Made by a program: the position numbers and the translations under genes. Positions 48,601 to 60,338 of a DNA stretch of 64,000 nt are shown piece after piece (within the stretch, counting starts at the first letter, position 1; every line of letters begins with the position of its first letter). The stretch is taken from positions 8,196,963 through 8,260,962 of the forward strand of contig NC_063176.1 of NCBI RefSeq assembly GCF_023159225.1. The letters are read 5' to 3'. The stretch comes from Perognathus longimembris pacificus. Taxonomy: Eukaryota; Chordata; Mammalia; Rodentia; Heteromyidae. The notes under the pieces are model-generated. The model saw nothing but the letters and a program-made list of their open reading frames with translations, did no database searches and was not told where the DNA came from.

Positions 48601-50559
48601 ATACAAATATACACATATATAATATATAAAGATGTATAATATATTATATAATTTCAATGACATTTTGATTTTTCCTTCTTATGGGTAATGACACTGTACA
48701 TTGCTCCACGCATTTAAACTAAGGTAATTAAGACATACAAACCAAGTGACTGTATAAGCCCATTTCTGAAATGTGTCCATTGAGGGTTAGTTTTATGTGA
48801 GAGATTGACCACAAACATTTTTACATATTTAGTTTATTGTTATTCAGGGGCTTACTGATATTGTTTCTGGATGAGACTAATATTTCCATTTTTCATTTAG
48901 AAGAAACAGATGATATTCCTCCATATGAACGTTTTATCCTCTAAATACTGAAGACAAAATGATTAGCATGAGGCAAGTCATTCTTCCCGAGTATCTCTGA
49001 ATGGGGATAGTGCTATTCTTTTTGGCCATTTTCAGGACCAAGACCCAGACTACAATTAGGTACCTGAAGCTTTTGCTGTTTGGCCTCTGCTCTGCCTCGG
49101 AGCCAAACCTCCAAATCTTTGGTCCTCTTGTGCAGGAATTTACCAGCTCCCTCTTCTCTGTCTTTCATCTAGATTGAAGCAATAGTGTATCCTCTTCTAA
49201 GTCATAAGCCTGCAAACCAAAAATTCTCAAAATTTCAGTATATACAATTGCCTAAGGTATTTCCTTTACATCTCCCTTTCTCTCTCTCCTCTCCCCCTTT
49301 TCTCTCTCACTCTTTATCTCTTTGTGTTGCTCACCTGAGAGAATATTCATTTTCTTGCAGTCAGTGATATATGATATTTAGCAGAAATATCTCTTTCAGA
49401 CTTATTAATAGTTCACTATATGATATGTTTTAAAATGCTAGGATATAAAATAGTATAAAAACTAAGAAACAAAAGATTTTTCCTCAACTCGATATACAAA
49501 TTTTGGCTTAAGGATTAGAAGAGACTAAAAGAGCTCAAAACCTGATCATTGCTTAACATAGGTCAGTGTTTCCTGATTTACGGCCTCAATTTTCCATAGA
49601 TTCCAACAACATCTATTTTTTCTCATTTGAAGAAGAAAGGCTGCATTATGGAGGTTTGTGCTAACAAAGTGAAGAATGGAATACTCAGAAGCGAGTCCTG
49701 TCACCCAGAGAGCACATTTCTCCACAAACTCTGATGTTTGGGATTTGGGTTTTCTTAGGGGCAAATTTGTTGATGAGAAGAAATTCACATTTTCAACATG
49801 TATTTTTCAGTTGATTTTTCCCTCTGGGAGTATGTACAAAATCATTTCATGAAAATAGGAAAGTAATCATTCAATGTATTGTAAGATTAAAAAAAATATG
49901 AACAGAATTTTAAAAAACCCACACAAGTAAAAATATGGGCTGGAAATTCTGAGAGTTATGAGTATCTGGGAAATGTCCTTTTTTTTTTTTTTTTTACAGC
50001 ATTTGAAGAAATGGAAGGAGGAAAGATACTAAATGAATACAATTATGCAAATGATGGTGGGAAAACTTTAGGTATCTTTTATTAATTGCTATAAATAACT
50101 ACAGTATGTTTTAGTCTCATGACTACAAAGTCCATCAGGTTTGTTGACCGTCATCATAATATTACAACAGACAGTGAACATTTTGTCTTAATTTTGAATT
50201 GTACCAATTCAGGTTCAAGCGACATGCAATAATCATGAGATTTCAAAGCAAGGAGATTGTTCATGTGAGAACAATCATTTTATTTACTATTTGATGGTGC
50301 ATTAATTACCTTATTTGCAATGGACCATTTTAGAGAGTCTCTTGCTCTGCCACCATAGCATATGCATAGTGCAGGACAAACAGATTATAAGGATTTAAGG
50401 AATAAAAAGTAAATAGAAGAGAAAGTACTGCATGAGAGAATAAAGTTGATAATAACTTATGGTAGACATTATTTTGGGAGGCAAAAAATGGCATTATTTT
50501 TAAAGTCATAATTTTAGAAAGAAAACTCAAAGATAAAATATGTTCACCCAGTAAGAGAA
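48601..50559. other. Intergenic, no gene seen
   Basis: AT-rich DNA with a CT-rich stretch (49270-49325) and a T18 run (49979-49996). No supported gene. Confidence 0.6.
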
Positions 50560-51190
50560 CTAATGTTACAACAAGTGGTTTACCACTGTTATTGTTATTT
50601 TTTATTTATTTATTTATTTTTTTGGCCAGTCCTGGGCCTTGGACTCAGGGCCTGAGCACTGTCCCTGGCTTCTACCCGCTCAAGGCTAGCACTCGGCCAC
50701 TTGAGCCACAGCGCCGCTTCTGGCCGTTTTCTGTATATGTGGTGCTGGGGAATCGAACCTAGGGCCTCGTGTATCCGAGGCAGGCACTTTTGCCACTAGG
50801 CTATATCCCCAGCCCTGTTATTGTTATTTTTAATGTACTATGTGAAAGCATATTTTTCTTTTGTTTATCTCCCCTATGTTTTAGTCCCTGTTGTCACTGT
50901 ATTTGATTTTGATGCCCTGGATTCTGTATGTCAGAATTAGGGAAGGGAAGGGGAATATCAAAATGGTGAAACCAAAGATGAAAAGCGAACCCAATGCAAC
51001 AGTGATACTTATGAAACACTATGTTGGATACTAATTGTACAACTCAGGGGAGGGGAGGACTGGGGAGGAGGGAAAGTGGAGGAAAAAATGAGAAGAGGAG
51101 GTAACAAGTTTGACAAGAAATGTACTCACTACCTTATATATGTAACTGTAGCCCCTCTGTACATCACCTTGACAATAAAAACTTAAAAAA
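50560..51190 (+). mobile_element. L1 3' UTR fragment interrupted by a SINE
   Basis: Starts in the 3' UTR ('acaacaagtggtttaccact' parallels 'aacaagtgttttatcattg' of the 6.9-9.0 kb copy). It is split by an IDL-Geo SINE and resumes at 50832. It contains the G-rich tract (51048-51105) and the terminus 'acatcaccttgacaataaa', then an A/AG-rich tail to about 51200. Its 3' end variants differ from the full-length copy, so it belongs to another L1 subfamily. Confidence 0.88.
50586..50831 (-). mobile_element. IDL-Geo SINE nested in L1, 17-bp TSD
   Basis: Identical ctgttattgttattttt at 50586-50602 and 50815-50831. Both belong to the surrounding L1 3' UTR, which proves the order L1 first, SINE second. 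The tail is TTTA-rich (50603-50623). Geo starts at 50624 and the ID-like monomer ends 'ccagccc' at 50815, sharing its last base with the repeat. CpGs are retained ('cagcgccgcttctgg'), suggesting a young copy. Confidence 0.96.
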
Positions 51191-52810
51191 GAGAGAGAGA
51201 GAAATAAGATGAATTATGCCAGGGACAAAAAATTAGCATGCATAATGTTTACAAAGAGTACTACCAAAATTTGTTTTATGAAAGAGATAAAATGGTGCTG
51301 CTGGAAACACAGTGGGCAAACACTGTTGGTAGGAAATCGAGTGGAAGATGGGAGCAGCAGGTAGTCAAGAATCGCTACAGTGCAGTACTGGAATCATTTA
51401 CTTCTAAAAAGTAATTGGCCAAATAAAAGTTGTGAAAGGAAGATAATTTAGTTTTCAGGGATAATTTATTATAGATGGAAAAACGAATATAATGTTACTA
51501 ATTATGTTCTTAGGCTCTAATTTTACATCAAGATTAGCAAACATTACATCTTACTATATACAAGCACCTAAAATTGTTGATGAATAAATGAATTGACACC
51601 GACTGGATTGATACAGAGCATTGAGCTGAAGCAACATAGTGACTATATATTCATTGTATTGCACTTCTATGTGCTTCTAAATACCCCACACTGAAAATTA
51701 CATAGTAACCGGAAGCAAGATTCCAACGTGAACTCCTCAAGGTTGCTTCCAGTGAGTGTTCTGATTCGGCTGCATACCACCGATATTTGTTTGTTAATGA
51801 AGTCAGAAAAATCATGGCTTCCCCTATAGTATTTGGTGAAATTGGTTAAAAAGTAATTAAATAAAATGAAATCCACCTTTTACACAGTAAAAGGTAAATC
51901 CTACACATTTCTACATAACAAGGTTTCCATGTTAATCTTACAGCATAATCTCATAGTGTACCAGTTAACCCACCCCCCAAAAAAATGTACAACGAGAGAC
52001 ACCAAGACTATACTATATTGGACCAAATATGAGAGAAGCATAAGATTTAGAAGATAAAATCATAAGCGATACTTGAGCTGTCATCACAGGAACTGGGCAG
52101 ACAAATCATTTTCAGCATAAGAAATTTAAAAGAAGTATTTATAGCACAATACCACTCTTCACTTTTTATAAAAGTGTAAATTGCATAGAAAAATTATACA
52201 GGAGTACTTTCCCTCATATCGTATTTTGAATTGGTTATTATCAGCAATTTATTCTTGTATATTTTCAAATACAAGATTCTCCAAATATTTCATCCCCCAT
52301 GGCTTCTTGGATTTACTAAGCAAATATTGCCGAATGCAGGTATTGCAAACAGCACAGATTATTGGGTAAGCCAGGTAAATGCAACTTCTGTTATTGTGAA
52401 CAACATAATAATTGAATAGACATAGGTATATGCCCTAACAGGAAAGTGTTTTAATCTGAATATTTTCTTCAAAATGCTTATAATCAATATATTATTCACA
52501 GTTGAACTGACACAATAAATAAACCCTAAAATATGGTTAGGATTTAACCAAATGAACATAAAAGCATATATAACACTACATATGGAGAAAAATATTTGCA
52601 GAGAAATGTAAAATACATGTCATTTTAGACAAAATTGAGTATCACTTCAAAATTGGACAGTAGCTTGACAGATTGTGTAGGCAGAGAAAAAGTTACAATG
52701 AATGACACAGAATAGAAATTAATAGAAATTCCAGGAAGAGCCCCATCAATTCGGTCTTATAAACCATAATAATATGTATTTTGCCTATCTGCTTTGGAAA
52801 AAAAAAATTA
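51191..52810. other. Intergenic, no gene seen
   Basis: Begins with a short (GA)n run. The rest is AT-rich DNA without recognised features. Confidence 0.6.
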
Positions 52811-53057
52811 TCAAAGTCTTTTCTTGTTTTTATTTTTGTTTGTTTGTTTGTTTTTGCCAGAACTGTGGCTTGGACTAGGAGCCTGAGCACTGTCCCTGGC
52901 TACGTTTTGCTCAAGGGTAGCACTTTGCCACTTGAGCCACAGCACTACCTCTGGCCTTTTCTGTTTATATGGTGCTGAGGAATCCAACCTAAGGCTTCAT
53001 GTATAGGAGGCAAGCACTCTTGCCACTAGGCCATATTCCCAGCCCCTCAAAAGTCTT
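52811..53057 (-). mobile_element. IDL-Geo SINE with near-perfect TSD
   Basis: TSD tcaaagtctt (52811-52820) and tcaaaagtctt (53047-53057, one A longer). A T-rich (TTTG)n tail is followed by Geo at about 52855 ('gccagaactgtggcttgg'). The ID-like monomer ends 'ccagcccc' at 53046. It is more diverged than the copies at 42.6, 44.5 and 50.6 kb, so older. Confidence 0.93.
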
Positions 53058-54603
53058 AAGTGTTTTTTCGTATTGTCAAAATATCAAATGTAATTCAAAG
53101 TTATTGTATTCTCAATGCAGAGCATAAATTAAAGAATGATAAAAAATCAAATTGGTATTTGCATTTGAGGATTATATTCTGAATTCTTTAGTCAATGTAT
53201 ATCACACCAAGACAGGGTAGGTACACCAAATTTTGTATTTGATAGGACAACATTCTGTGAAGGAAGCCTGGATATGATGAGGTTCCTTTTTATGTATATG
53301 CAATGCCAAAAAGTTACGGATTTAACTTGCTTAATCCTGTACAAGTTAATACAAATACTTCAATGTTAGTAGCAACTATTACAAGAAATTAGCCAAGTGA
53401 AACAGCCATACAAAAGCACTGTAATTAAATGTATATTTCAATGACACAGAGGTTAGTTTGTAGCCCTTCAAGTACCAATCTCAAAAGGAGGCCTTTATGA
53501 AGTATGTATGCAATTTGAATAACCCAAAAATGATGGGACTTTTTTTTAACACATGGTCATTAAGACATTATTTATAAGTTTGTAAATTTCTTGCATCATA
53601 GTTCTAACATTGAAGCATATGTAAAACTGATTCTAATGACTACCTATTTCATTCAGAGTTTCTTTTTCCCAGTTTTGCTTTTATATGTATAATAATGTTT
53701 ATCATTGGATATGCACAATGTTTTGTATTCTCCCTGGCATATGTTACTTGAAATATGATTTTAGTTTCAGTTTTACGACAGGTTCAAAATATCATATATG
53801 TTAAGTTCTTCTACTCTTTTCTGTTTTCAAGATTAGACTAATGATTTTACATGTTCAAACTGAAACCAGAAACACATTTGTTTCTTGTTTATAGCAAAAA
53901 ATGTCAATCACACAATACACAGTATAGCTTATCTTGAGGGAAAAAAAAAAACAGTGGTAAATGAGAATTATGACTGCTGTCGAACAAGAAAAGAAATGCT
54001 CTGCAATGATGAAAATAGCATAATCTATTTTAAACTAATATTTAAAGATTTTGCTGATAGAATTTAAAGAAAGAGGAATCAGCAAATTCAAATATTGAAG
54101 CAGCAGCTTCCATCATGCCAATGTTAAAGACAATGACAATTCAATTACTAAGTCCTTCAAGTATTCATGGACAATAATGATGCTTTTGTAAAATTTTAAG
54201 CATATAAAAATATATATCTAATGTTATAATTTGATACATTGTTTTATTTTCTCAAAACTCTATGTGTTTTTAGTTATTGTGTTAATTCCACTTGAAATTA
54301 TGACATAAAGCAAACAGGATGATTGATTTCTTCATCTGTGCCCATCTGTATGGGAAATCAGAGTTAAGAGTATTGTGGTGTGGATGGAAAAGAAATCCTC
54401 ATTGGATTACACAACTAGTCTCACAATTTACTTGATACTTGTAATGGAAGAGGATCTATGTATATACTGGGAAACAGAGTGAGACATTCACATCTACAGC
54501 CATGGAGCTGAGATTACTCATATCTGCTAACGTCTGTGTTGTGAATAATCTAAGAATGAGAAGGATTAAGATTTCTAAAAGATAACAGCTATCTGTTCAC
54601 ACA
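53058..54603. other. Intergenic, no gene seen
   Basis: AT-rich DNA up to the full-length L1. No gene or element recognised. Confidence 0.6.
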
Positions 54604-54618
54604 AAATAACATTCTACA

Positions 54619-56597
54619 GTACTTCCAGGAAGACAACGGAGGAGCAGCAGAGCCCTAGCTGAGCTCCCTCCAACATCACAGTTTTCCCACCCCGTAGAAA
54701 CTTTTACTCCTAGAAAGACAGCCAGAGTAAGTTCTCACAGTACAGGGATTCTGGCCAGGAAGGAAAAATTGACTTTGCTCGTCTGAAAACACAGATTTGA
54801 GCTCCGGGTGGCTTCCCGCCACCACGCCAGTGCCGGTGCCAGCACAGCACCCAGCACAGCAACCCGCACTCCACGCAGCTAAAGCACACAGCAGAGACCA
54901 GGGAGAAATCCTCCAGATGGCTGCTGAGCACGGACGACCTGAAATCGCAGAGAAAGCATGAGTACCCACGAAAGATATTCTCACTGGTGCCCACAGAGCA
55001 GCTTCTGGAAGGTAGCTCTTCCCCCACCGCCAGAGCAAAGCGCCATCTTTGCCACTGGCATAGGGTCAGACCAGATTGGAACTAAAGAGGGCCTGGGGAA
55101 AGCAAGGCCAAAGGAGCCATCTTTGAAAAGGACAAGAGGGACCGACCAGTGAGAGCCAGCTCCGCCCAGGAGAATGCCCCCTGCCCAGGCGGGAGGCGTG
55201 TCCTGGGCCTCAGCTTAGCCAGAGGTGCCCCGTCCTGCCCACCGGAATTTCTATATTTAAAGCTAAAGCGGCTAGCAGCTACCAGAGGCAAGGAAACACC
55301 AGACAGGGGAACAAACAGTTCCTGAGACAGATAAACGGTCCCATCACAGAGGAAGCCCAATTCCCAGCCCGAAACAGAGCTGCATTCCATAGCTACCTCC
55401 ACCAAGGAGGCCGCCCCGCCCAGGAGGGAGGAGCTTCCCTCAGGCAAGCAACTCTCAGCCGGGTAAAACAGGCCAGAGGCGCCTCGCCCTGCTGAGTCCA
55501 CAGCCTATTCAAAGCCAGGTGTTAAAGGCCCCGGCCCCATAGCAGACAGAAGAGCCACGGTTCCTGAGACTGCTCACGTCTTCATCTACAGAGGATGCCC
55601 AAGGCCTACCTGCAAGCTGTGCGAACCACAGAGACCCAGGATTGCACCAACAGGGGAGCAGGGTCAGAACAGATCCACCCCCTACAAACTGAAATCAAGT
55701 CAAACCCAGCCAATCAGAAAAATAGACTGCAGACCATCTCAAGGAAACCAGAGACTGGGGAAAGACCACCCAAACAAGGAGGACTCTATGTTTTTTCTTT
55801 TCAAACATTTTTTAAACGTTAAAAAAAATTATTTTCACTTCTGAAACGTCGATTTTTTTTTTTCTTTTTCCATTTTTACTATTTGTTTTATCAAGTTTTT
55901 TTTCTTTTTTCTTTGTTTGGGTTGTTCCTTTTCAGATTTTTTTCCTTTTTATTTATTTTCTTTTTAAATAATTTTTCTCTGTTTTGTGCATCTGTCTTCC
56001 ACTATTTTTACTTTATTTCTCTCTTTGCATTCTCTTTCTTTAAAAATAACTTTCCTATGAATAACACCTCCACTCTTTTCTGCTAACTGTCCATTGTCTA
56101 TCATTTTAACCTTGTTCTTTCTACTGATTCTACTCTTCTCCACATTTCTGCATCACTGACACTAAACCAAAATCACCCCCCGCCAATACATTTTACTGTA
56201 TTCTCTTTACTACCTCTAACATACCCTCCTGACTTACTGCCATGACCTCCAGGTTTCATTGACTCCTGATTATTGGATAGAGGGTATCCCAGCTTAATCC
56301 GAGTGAATCAAAGGGGTTCATAGAGAAAGCCAGTCCTAAAAGAACTTAATATAAAAACAAGAATTGCTTATAGGGTTTTAACAGTAAATACGTAACTACT
56401 GAATACAGGGCCCAGGATCGGTTGTTATATTGCAATTGTATTATTTAGGAACAACAAATTTAATTTTATAGACAGGTATACAAGGTATCTCTATATAATT
56501 GTGAACTTGGAAGATTTTCACAACAGTGCTTGGTAAGGGCTGCGTTGGGTCTTAAACAGTGCTCACAGGTGCTGGTAGACTGGCATTCCCAATCCAA
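54619..56597 (+). promoter_or_regulatory. L1 5' UTR / internal promoter region
   Basis: A GC- and CpG-rich first ~1.2 kb (54640-55800) is followed by a T-rich block (55850-56060) and AT-rich leader up to the first ORF1-like ATG. L1 5' UTRs in mammals hold the internal Pol II promoter. This one carries two YY1-like GCCATCTTT words, at 55042-55050 and 55116-55124, whose function is only inferred, and a ~245-255-bp internal duplication. Antisense open frames at 54676-55038 and 55082-55501 lie here and are probably composition artefacts. Confidence 0.75.
55153..55611 (+). repeat. Tandem ~245-255-bp duplication in the L1 5' UTR
   Basis: Landmarks recur in the same order. 'ccgcccaggag' is at 55162 and 55416, 'cagaggtgccccg' and 'cagaggcgcctcg' at 55220 and 55474, 'ttcctgagac' at 55319 and 55561, and 'cagaggaagccca' and 'cagaggatgccca' at 55346 and 55589. 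The offsets are 254, 254, 242 and 243. The two units are clearly diverged, so the duplication is not recent. It resembles the monomer organisation of mouse L1 promoters, though with only two units and no sequence match that I can assert. Confidence 0.75.
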
Positions 56598-57213
56598 ATG
56601 GGCAGAGGGAACACAAGAAAGATGGCAAACAATGAAGTCTTATCCCCCACTCCAAACAAGCAGGAAACAGAGCAGCCAATCAAAGACATAGAAGAGAACC
56701 CCAAAATGCTCTACAAAGTCTACTGATAAACTTGATAAATGAAAAGTTCGAATCTCTTCAGTCAATTATTATAGAGCATGAGGAAGCAAAGCAAAAATTA
56801 ATGGAGAATTTCATGGCATCCACAAATAGAAAGATAAATGAACTTCTACAGTCAAATGAAAAGATAGCTAATCAGTTTAAAGATTTGAGAGACAACAGGA
56901 TCAATAGAGTACAAGAAAAGAATCCTTAAAGCTGTTAGAGAGAAGAAAACAATCACATATAAAGGAAAAGCAATGAGAATTACCCCAGACTTCTCAGCAA
57001 AGACCATGAAAGCAAGGAGAGCCTGGAATGAAGTATACCAAACAATAAATAAATATAACTACCAATCAAGAATTCTGTACCCCGACAAACTCTCATTCAT
57101 AGCCGAATGTCAAATAAAAGTCTTCCACAGTAAGGAAAAACTGAAACAATATATCTCCACCAAACCAGCTTTACAGAAAATACTCAGAGATGTACTATAC
57201 AGGGAAAATAATC
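56598..57213 (+). pseudogene. L1 ORF1 remnant, RRM region deleted
   Basis: ORF1p is the trimeric RNA-binding chaperone of L1: coiled coil, RRM, C-terminal domain. ATG at 56598 opens 42 codons (MGRGNTRKMANN...) to TGA at 56724. A shifted frame (56732-56926) gives a charged, heptad-like coiled-coil stretch (EHEEAKQKLMENF...). A third frame, open from 56889, carries the C-terminal domain, including TYKGKAMRITPDFS and ILYPDKLSF. The coiled coil passes almost directly to the C-terminal domain. The whole RRM and part of the coiled coil, about 0.4 kb judged from family length, are missing. Confidence 0.88.
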
Positions 57214-57986
57214 AAGATCCCAACACAGACAGAGAAATGAACCTAAATAGTAAACATCAGATCAAGAAATGGGAAGACACAGCTTTAAACATGATAGTGA
57301 TAATGAATGGAACAAACGATCATCTCTCAATCCTAACTCTCAACAGTAATGGACTTAATTCTCCAATCAAACGACATAGGCTCATAAGTTGGATTAAAAA
57401 TCAAGATCCATCTTTCTGCTGCCTCCAAGAGACACATCTATCCAGCAAAAGTAAACATCTTCTAAAAGTGAAAGGCTGGAATCAAATCTATCAAGCAAAT
57501 GGCCCCCATAAGCAGGCTGGAGTTGCAATCCTAGTATCAGACAAAATTGACTTCAAATTAAAAAAGGTAATAAGAGACAAAGAAGGTTACTACATAGTAG
57601 TAAAGGGATCTCTCCTACAGGAAGATATAACCATTTTAAATATTTACACACCAAATGCAGGAGCACCCAACTTCATCAAACAAACACTACTGACTCTAAA
57701 AACACTCATAGACCCAAACACATTGATAGTTGGGGACTTTAATACTCCACTATCACCTCTTGACAGATCAACATGCCAAAAACTGAACAAAGAAACCACA
57801 GAACTAAATAAGTGCTTAGACCAACTAGACTTAACCGACATCTACAGAATATTCCACCCAGCAACAACAGAATACACATTCTTCTCCGCAGCACATGGAA
57901 CATTCTCCAAAATAAATCACATCTTAGGGCATAAAGAAAATTTTTACAAACCATTCCCTGCATTCTCTCAGACCACAATGGAATAA
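56973..57986 (+). pseudogene. ORF1 C-terminal domain read through into ORF2 endonuclease
   Basis: A single 337-codon frame. Residues 1-~80 are the ORF1p C-terminal domain, ~81-110 are the normally untranslated spacer, and residue 111 is the ORF2 methionine (57303). In ORF2 numbering the endonuclease residues N14, E43, D145, N147 and T192 are present, exactly as in human L1. Position 205 is Asn (codon 57915-57917, in KINHILG) instead of catalytic Asp. A frameshift near 57940 ends the frame, while the S228/H230 motif SDHNG continues in another frame. Normally ORF1 and ORF2 are separated by a stop. Here none remains. Confidence 0.9.
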
Positions 57987-59577
57987 GATTAGAATTCAAC
58001 TCAAACAGCCACCACAGAATATGCTACAATTCATGGAGACTAAACAACACACTGCTACACCATCAGTGGGTAATTGAAGAAATTAAAATGAAAATTCAAA
58101 TGTTTATGGAATTCAACCAAGTTGAGAACACAAAGTACTAGCTCCTTTGGGACACAGCAAAGGCAGTACTCAGAGGAAAATTTATATCTCTGAGTGCATA
58201 CATAAACAAACTGAAGAAACAGCAACTCAATAATTTAAGGAAGCACCTTAATTTCCTTGAGAGAGAACAATAAGCCAAACCCCAAGTCAATAGACGGAAA
58301 GAAATAATTAAAATCAAACCAGAATTAAATCAATTAGAGAAGAAAAAAACCATCGAAAGAATCAACAAAACAAAGCGTTGGTTCTTTGAAAAAATCAACA
58401 AGATAGACAGACCCCTGGCAAACCTGACCAAAAAACGAAGGCAGCACACTCAAATAAACAAGATAAGAGATGAAACAGGTAACATCACCACAGAAATAAC
58501 CAAAATTCAGAAAATAATAAGGGACTATTTTGCAAACCTTTATGTCAACAAATTCGAGAACTTGGAAGAAATGGATGATTTCCTAAAAAAAAAATTCATA
58601 TCCCCAAACTTAACCATGAAGATTTAAACCTTCTAAACAGATCCATATCCAGTATTGAAATAGAAACGGCAATAAATGATCTCCCATCCAAGAAAAGCCC
58701 AGATCCAGACAGATTCACTGCAGAATTTCACAAGGCCTTCAAAACAGAACTCACACCAATATTTCTCAAACTCTTCAAGGAAATTGAAAGAGAACGTTCT
58801 CTACCAGACTCATTCTATGAAGCCAGTATATTCCTCATCCCAAAACCAGGCAGGGACTCATCACGGAAAGAGGACTATAGACCGATTTCCCTGATGAACA
58901 TAGATGCAAACATTCTCAACAACATTCTGGCCAATCGACTTCAACAGGTCATCAAAATAATCATACACCAGGATCAAACTGGATTCATCCCAGGGATGCA
59001 AAGTTGGTTTAATATACGCAAGTCAGTTAATGTAATCCACCACATCAAACGGAGCAAGGTAAAGAACCACAATGTTTTATCTCTGGATGCAGAAAAAGCA
59101 TTCGATAAAATCCAGCACCCATTTATGCTAAAAGCCCAGGAATAACTGGGATTCCAGGGAACATTCCTGAATATAATCAAGGCAGTTTATGACCAAATAA
59201 CAGCAAGCATAACTCTAAATGGTGAAAAACTAAAGCCATTCCCTTTTAAATCAGAAACAAGGCAGGGATGTCCATTCTCTCCCCTGCTCTTCAACATAGT
59301 ACTAGAATTCCTAGCCAGAGCAATTAGGCAAGAAGAAAATATAAAGGGGATCCAAATAAGAAAAGATGAAGTTAAACTTTCTCTCTTCACAGATGACATG
59401 AATCTATGCCTAAAGAATCCCATACACTTTACCCCCAAGCTACCAGAGCTGATCCAAAACTTTGGCAAAGGTGCAGGATATAAAATAAACCCTCAAAAAT
59501 CAATGGCCTTTCTCTATGCTAAAGACCCGAAGACTGAGGCTGAAATCAGGAAAGGAACTCCTTTTGAAATAGCGTAA
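57987..59577 (+). pseudogene. L1 ORF2 reverse transcriptase region, broken
   Basis: RT domain pieces in order. These are '[11 protein letters not shown]', '[10 protein letters not shown]' (about 58876) and '[10 protein letters not shown]', then motif [12 protein letters not shown] (59079-59111) with its catalytic Asp. A premature TAA follows at 59143-59145. In the same frame come motif [13 protein letters not shown] and motif C FTDD (59386-59397). L1 families normally have FADD there, so this copy has Ala to Thr next to the two catalytic Asps. Further stops and shifts lie before 58676 and at 59575. Not functional. Confidence 0.9.
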
Positions 59578-60338
59578 AATGCCTAGGAATGAACTTAACT
59601 AAAGAAGTGAAAGACCTCTTTGAGGAGAACTTTAAAAGTTTAAAAAATGAAATTACATCATAAATAAGGAAATGGAAAAACCTCCCATGCTCCTGGATTG
59701 GGAGGATTAATATAATCATGATGGCAATATTGCCAAAGGCTATCTACAAATTCAATACAATACCCATTAATATCCCAACACTATTTTTTAATGAGATAGA
59801 GGAGGCAATCCAGAAATTCATATGGGACAATAAAATACCATGAATAGCAAAAACAATCCAAAGCAGAAAGAACACTGCTGGAGGAATTACAATACCCAAC
59901 TTCAAGCTGTATTATGAAGCTATAGTAATAAAAACAGCTTGGTACTAGCACCGGAACAGGCCTGAAGACCAATGGAACAGAATTGAAGACCCAGAAATGA
60001 ACCCACAGAACTACGCCTACTTAATCTTTGAGAAAGGAGCTAAAACAATAGTTTGGAAGAAAGATAGCCTCTTTAACAAATGGTGCTGGCAAAACTGGCT
60101 CAACACATGCAACAAACTAAAACTCGATCCTTAAATATCACCCTGCACCAAAATCATTTCCAAATGCATTGAAGACCTCGAAATCAAAACAAACACCCTG
60201 AAAACACTAAAGGAAGGAGTTGGAGAAACACTTGGGCTCCTTGGCGCAGTATGGAACTTACTTAACAATGACCCAGAAAGGCTACAAATCAAAGAAAGGT
60301 TGGACAAATGAGACTTCATCAAACTGCAGAGCTTCTGC
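59578..60338 (+). pseudogene. L1 ORF2 thumb/linker region, broken
   Basis: Contains 'lgmnltkevkdlfeenf', '[20 protein letters not shown]' and '[15 protein letters not shown]' type segments in mixed frames, with several stops (for example TAA near 59660 and TGA near 59842). This links the RT to the Cys-rich terminus. The inverted arm of the 6.9-9.0 kb L1 derives from the equivalent of 59747-60354. Confidence 0.85.

Noticed and set aside
48725..48820. 'gggttagttttatgtgagag', vaguely like the terminus of an old DNA transposon
   Set aside because: Too short and diverged to assign, and no paired terminal repeat was found.
55883..56086. Phe-rich 67-codon frame
   Set aside because: It translates the T-rich block of the L1 5' UTR.
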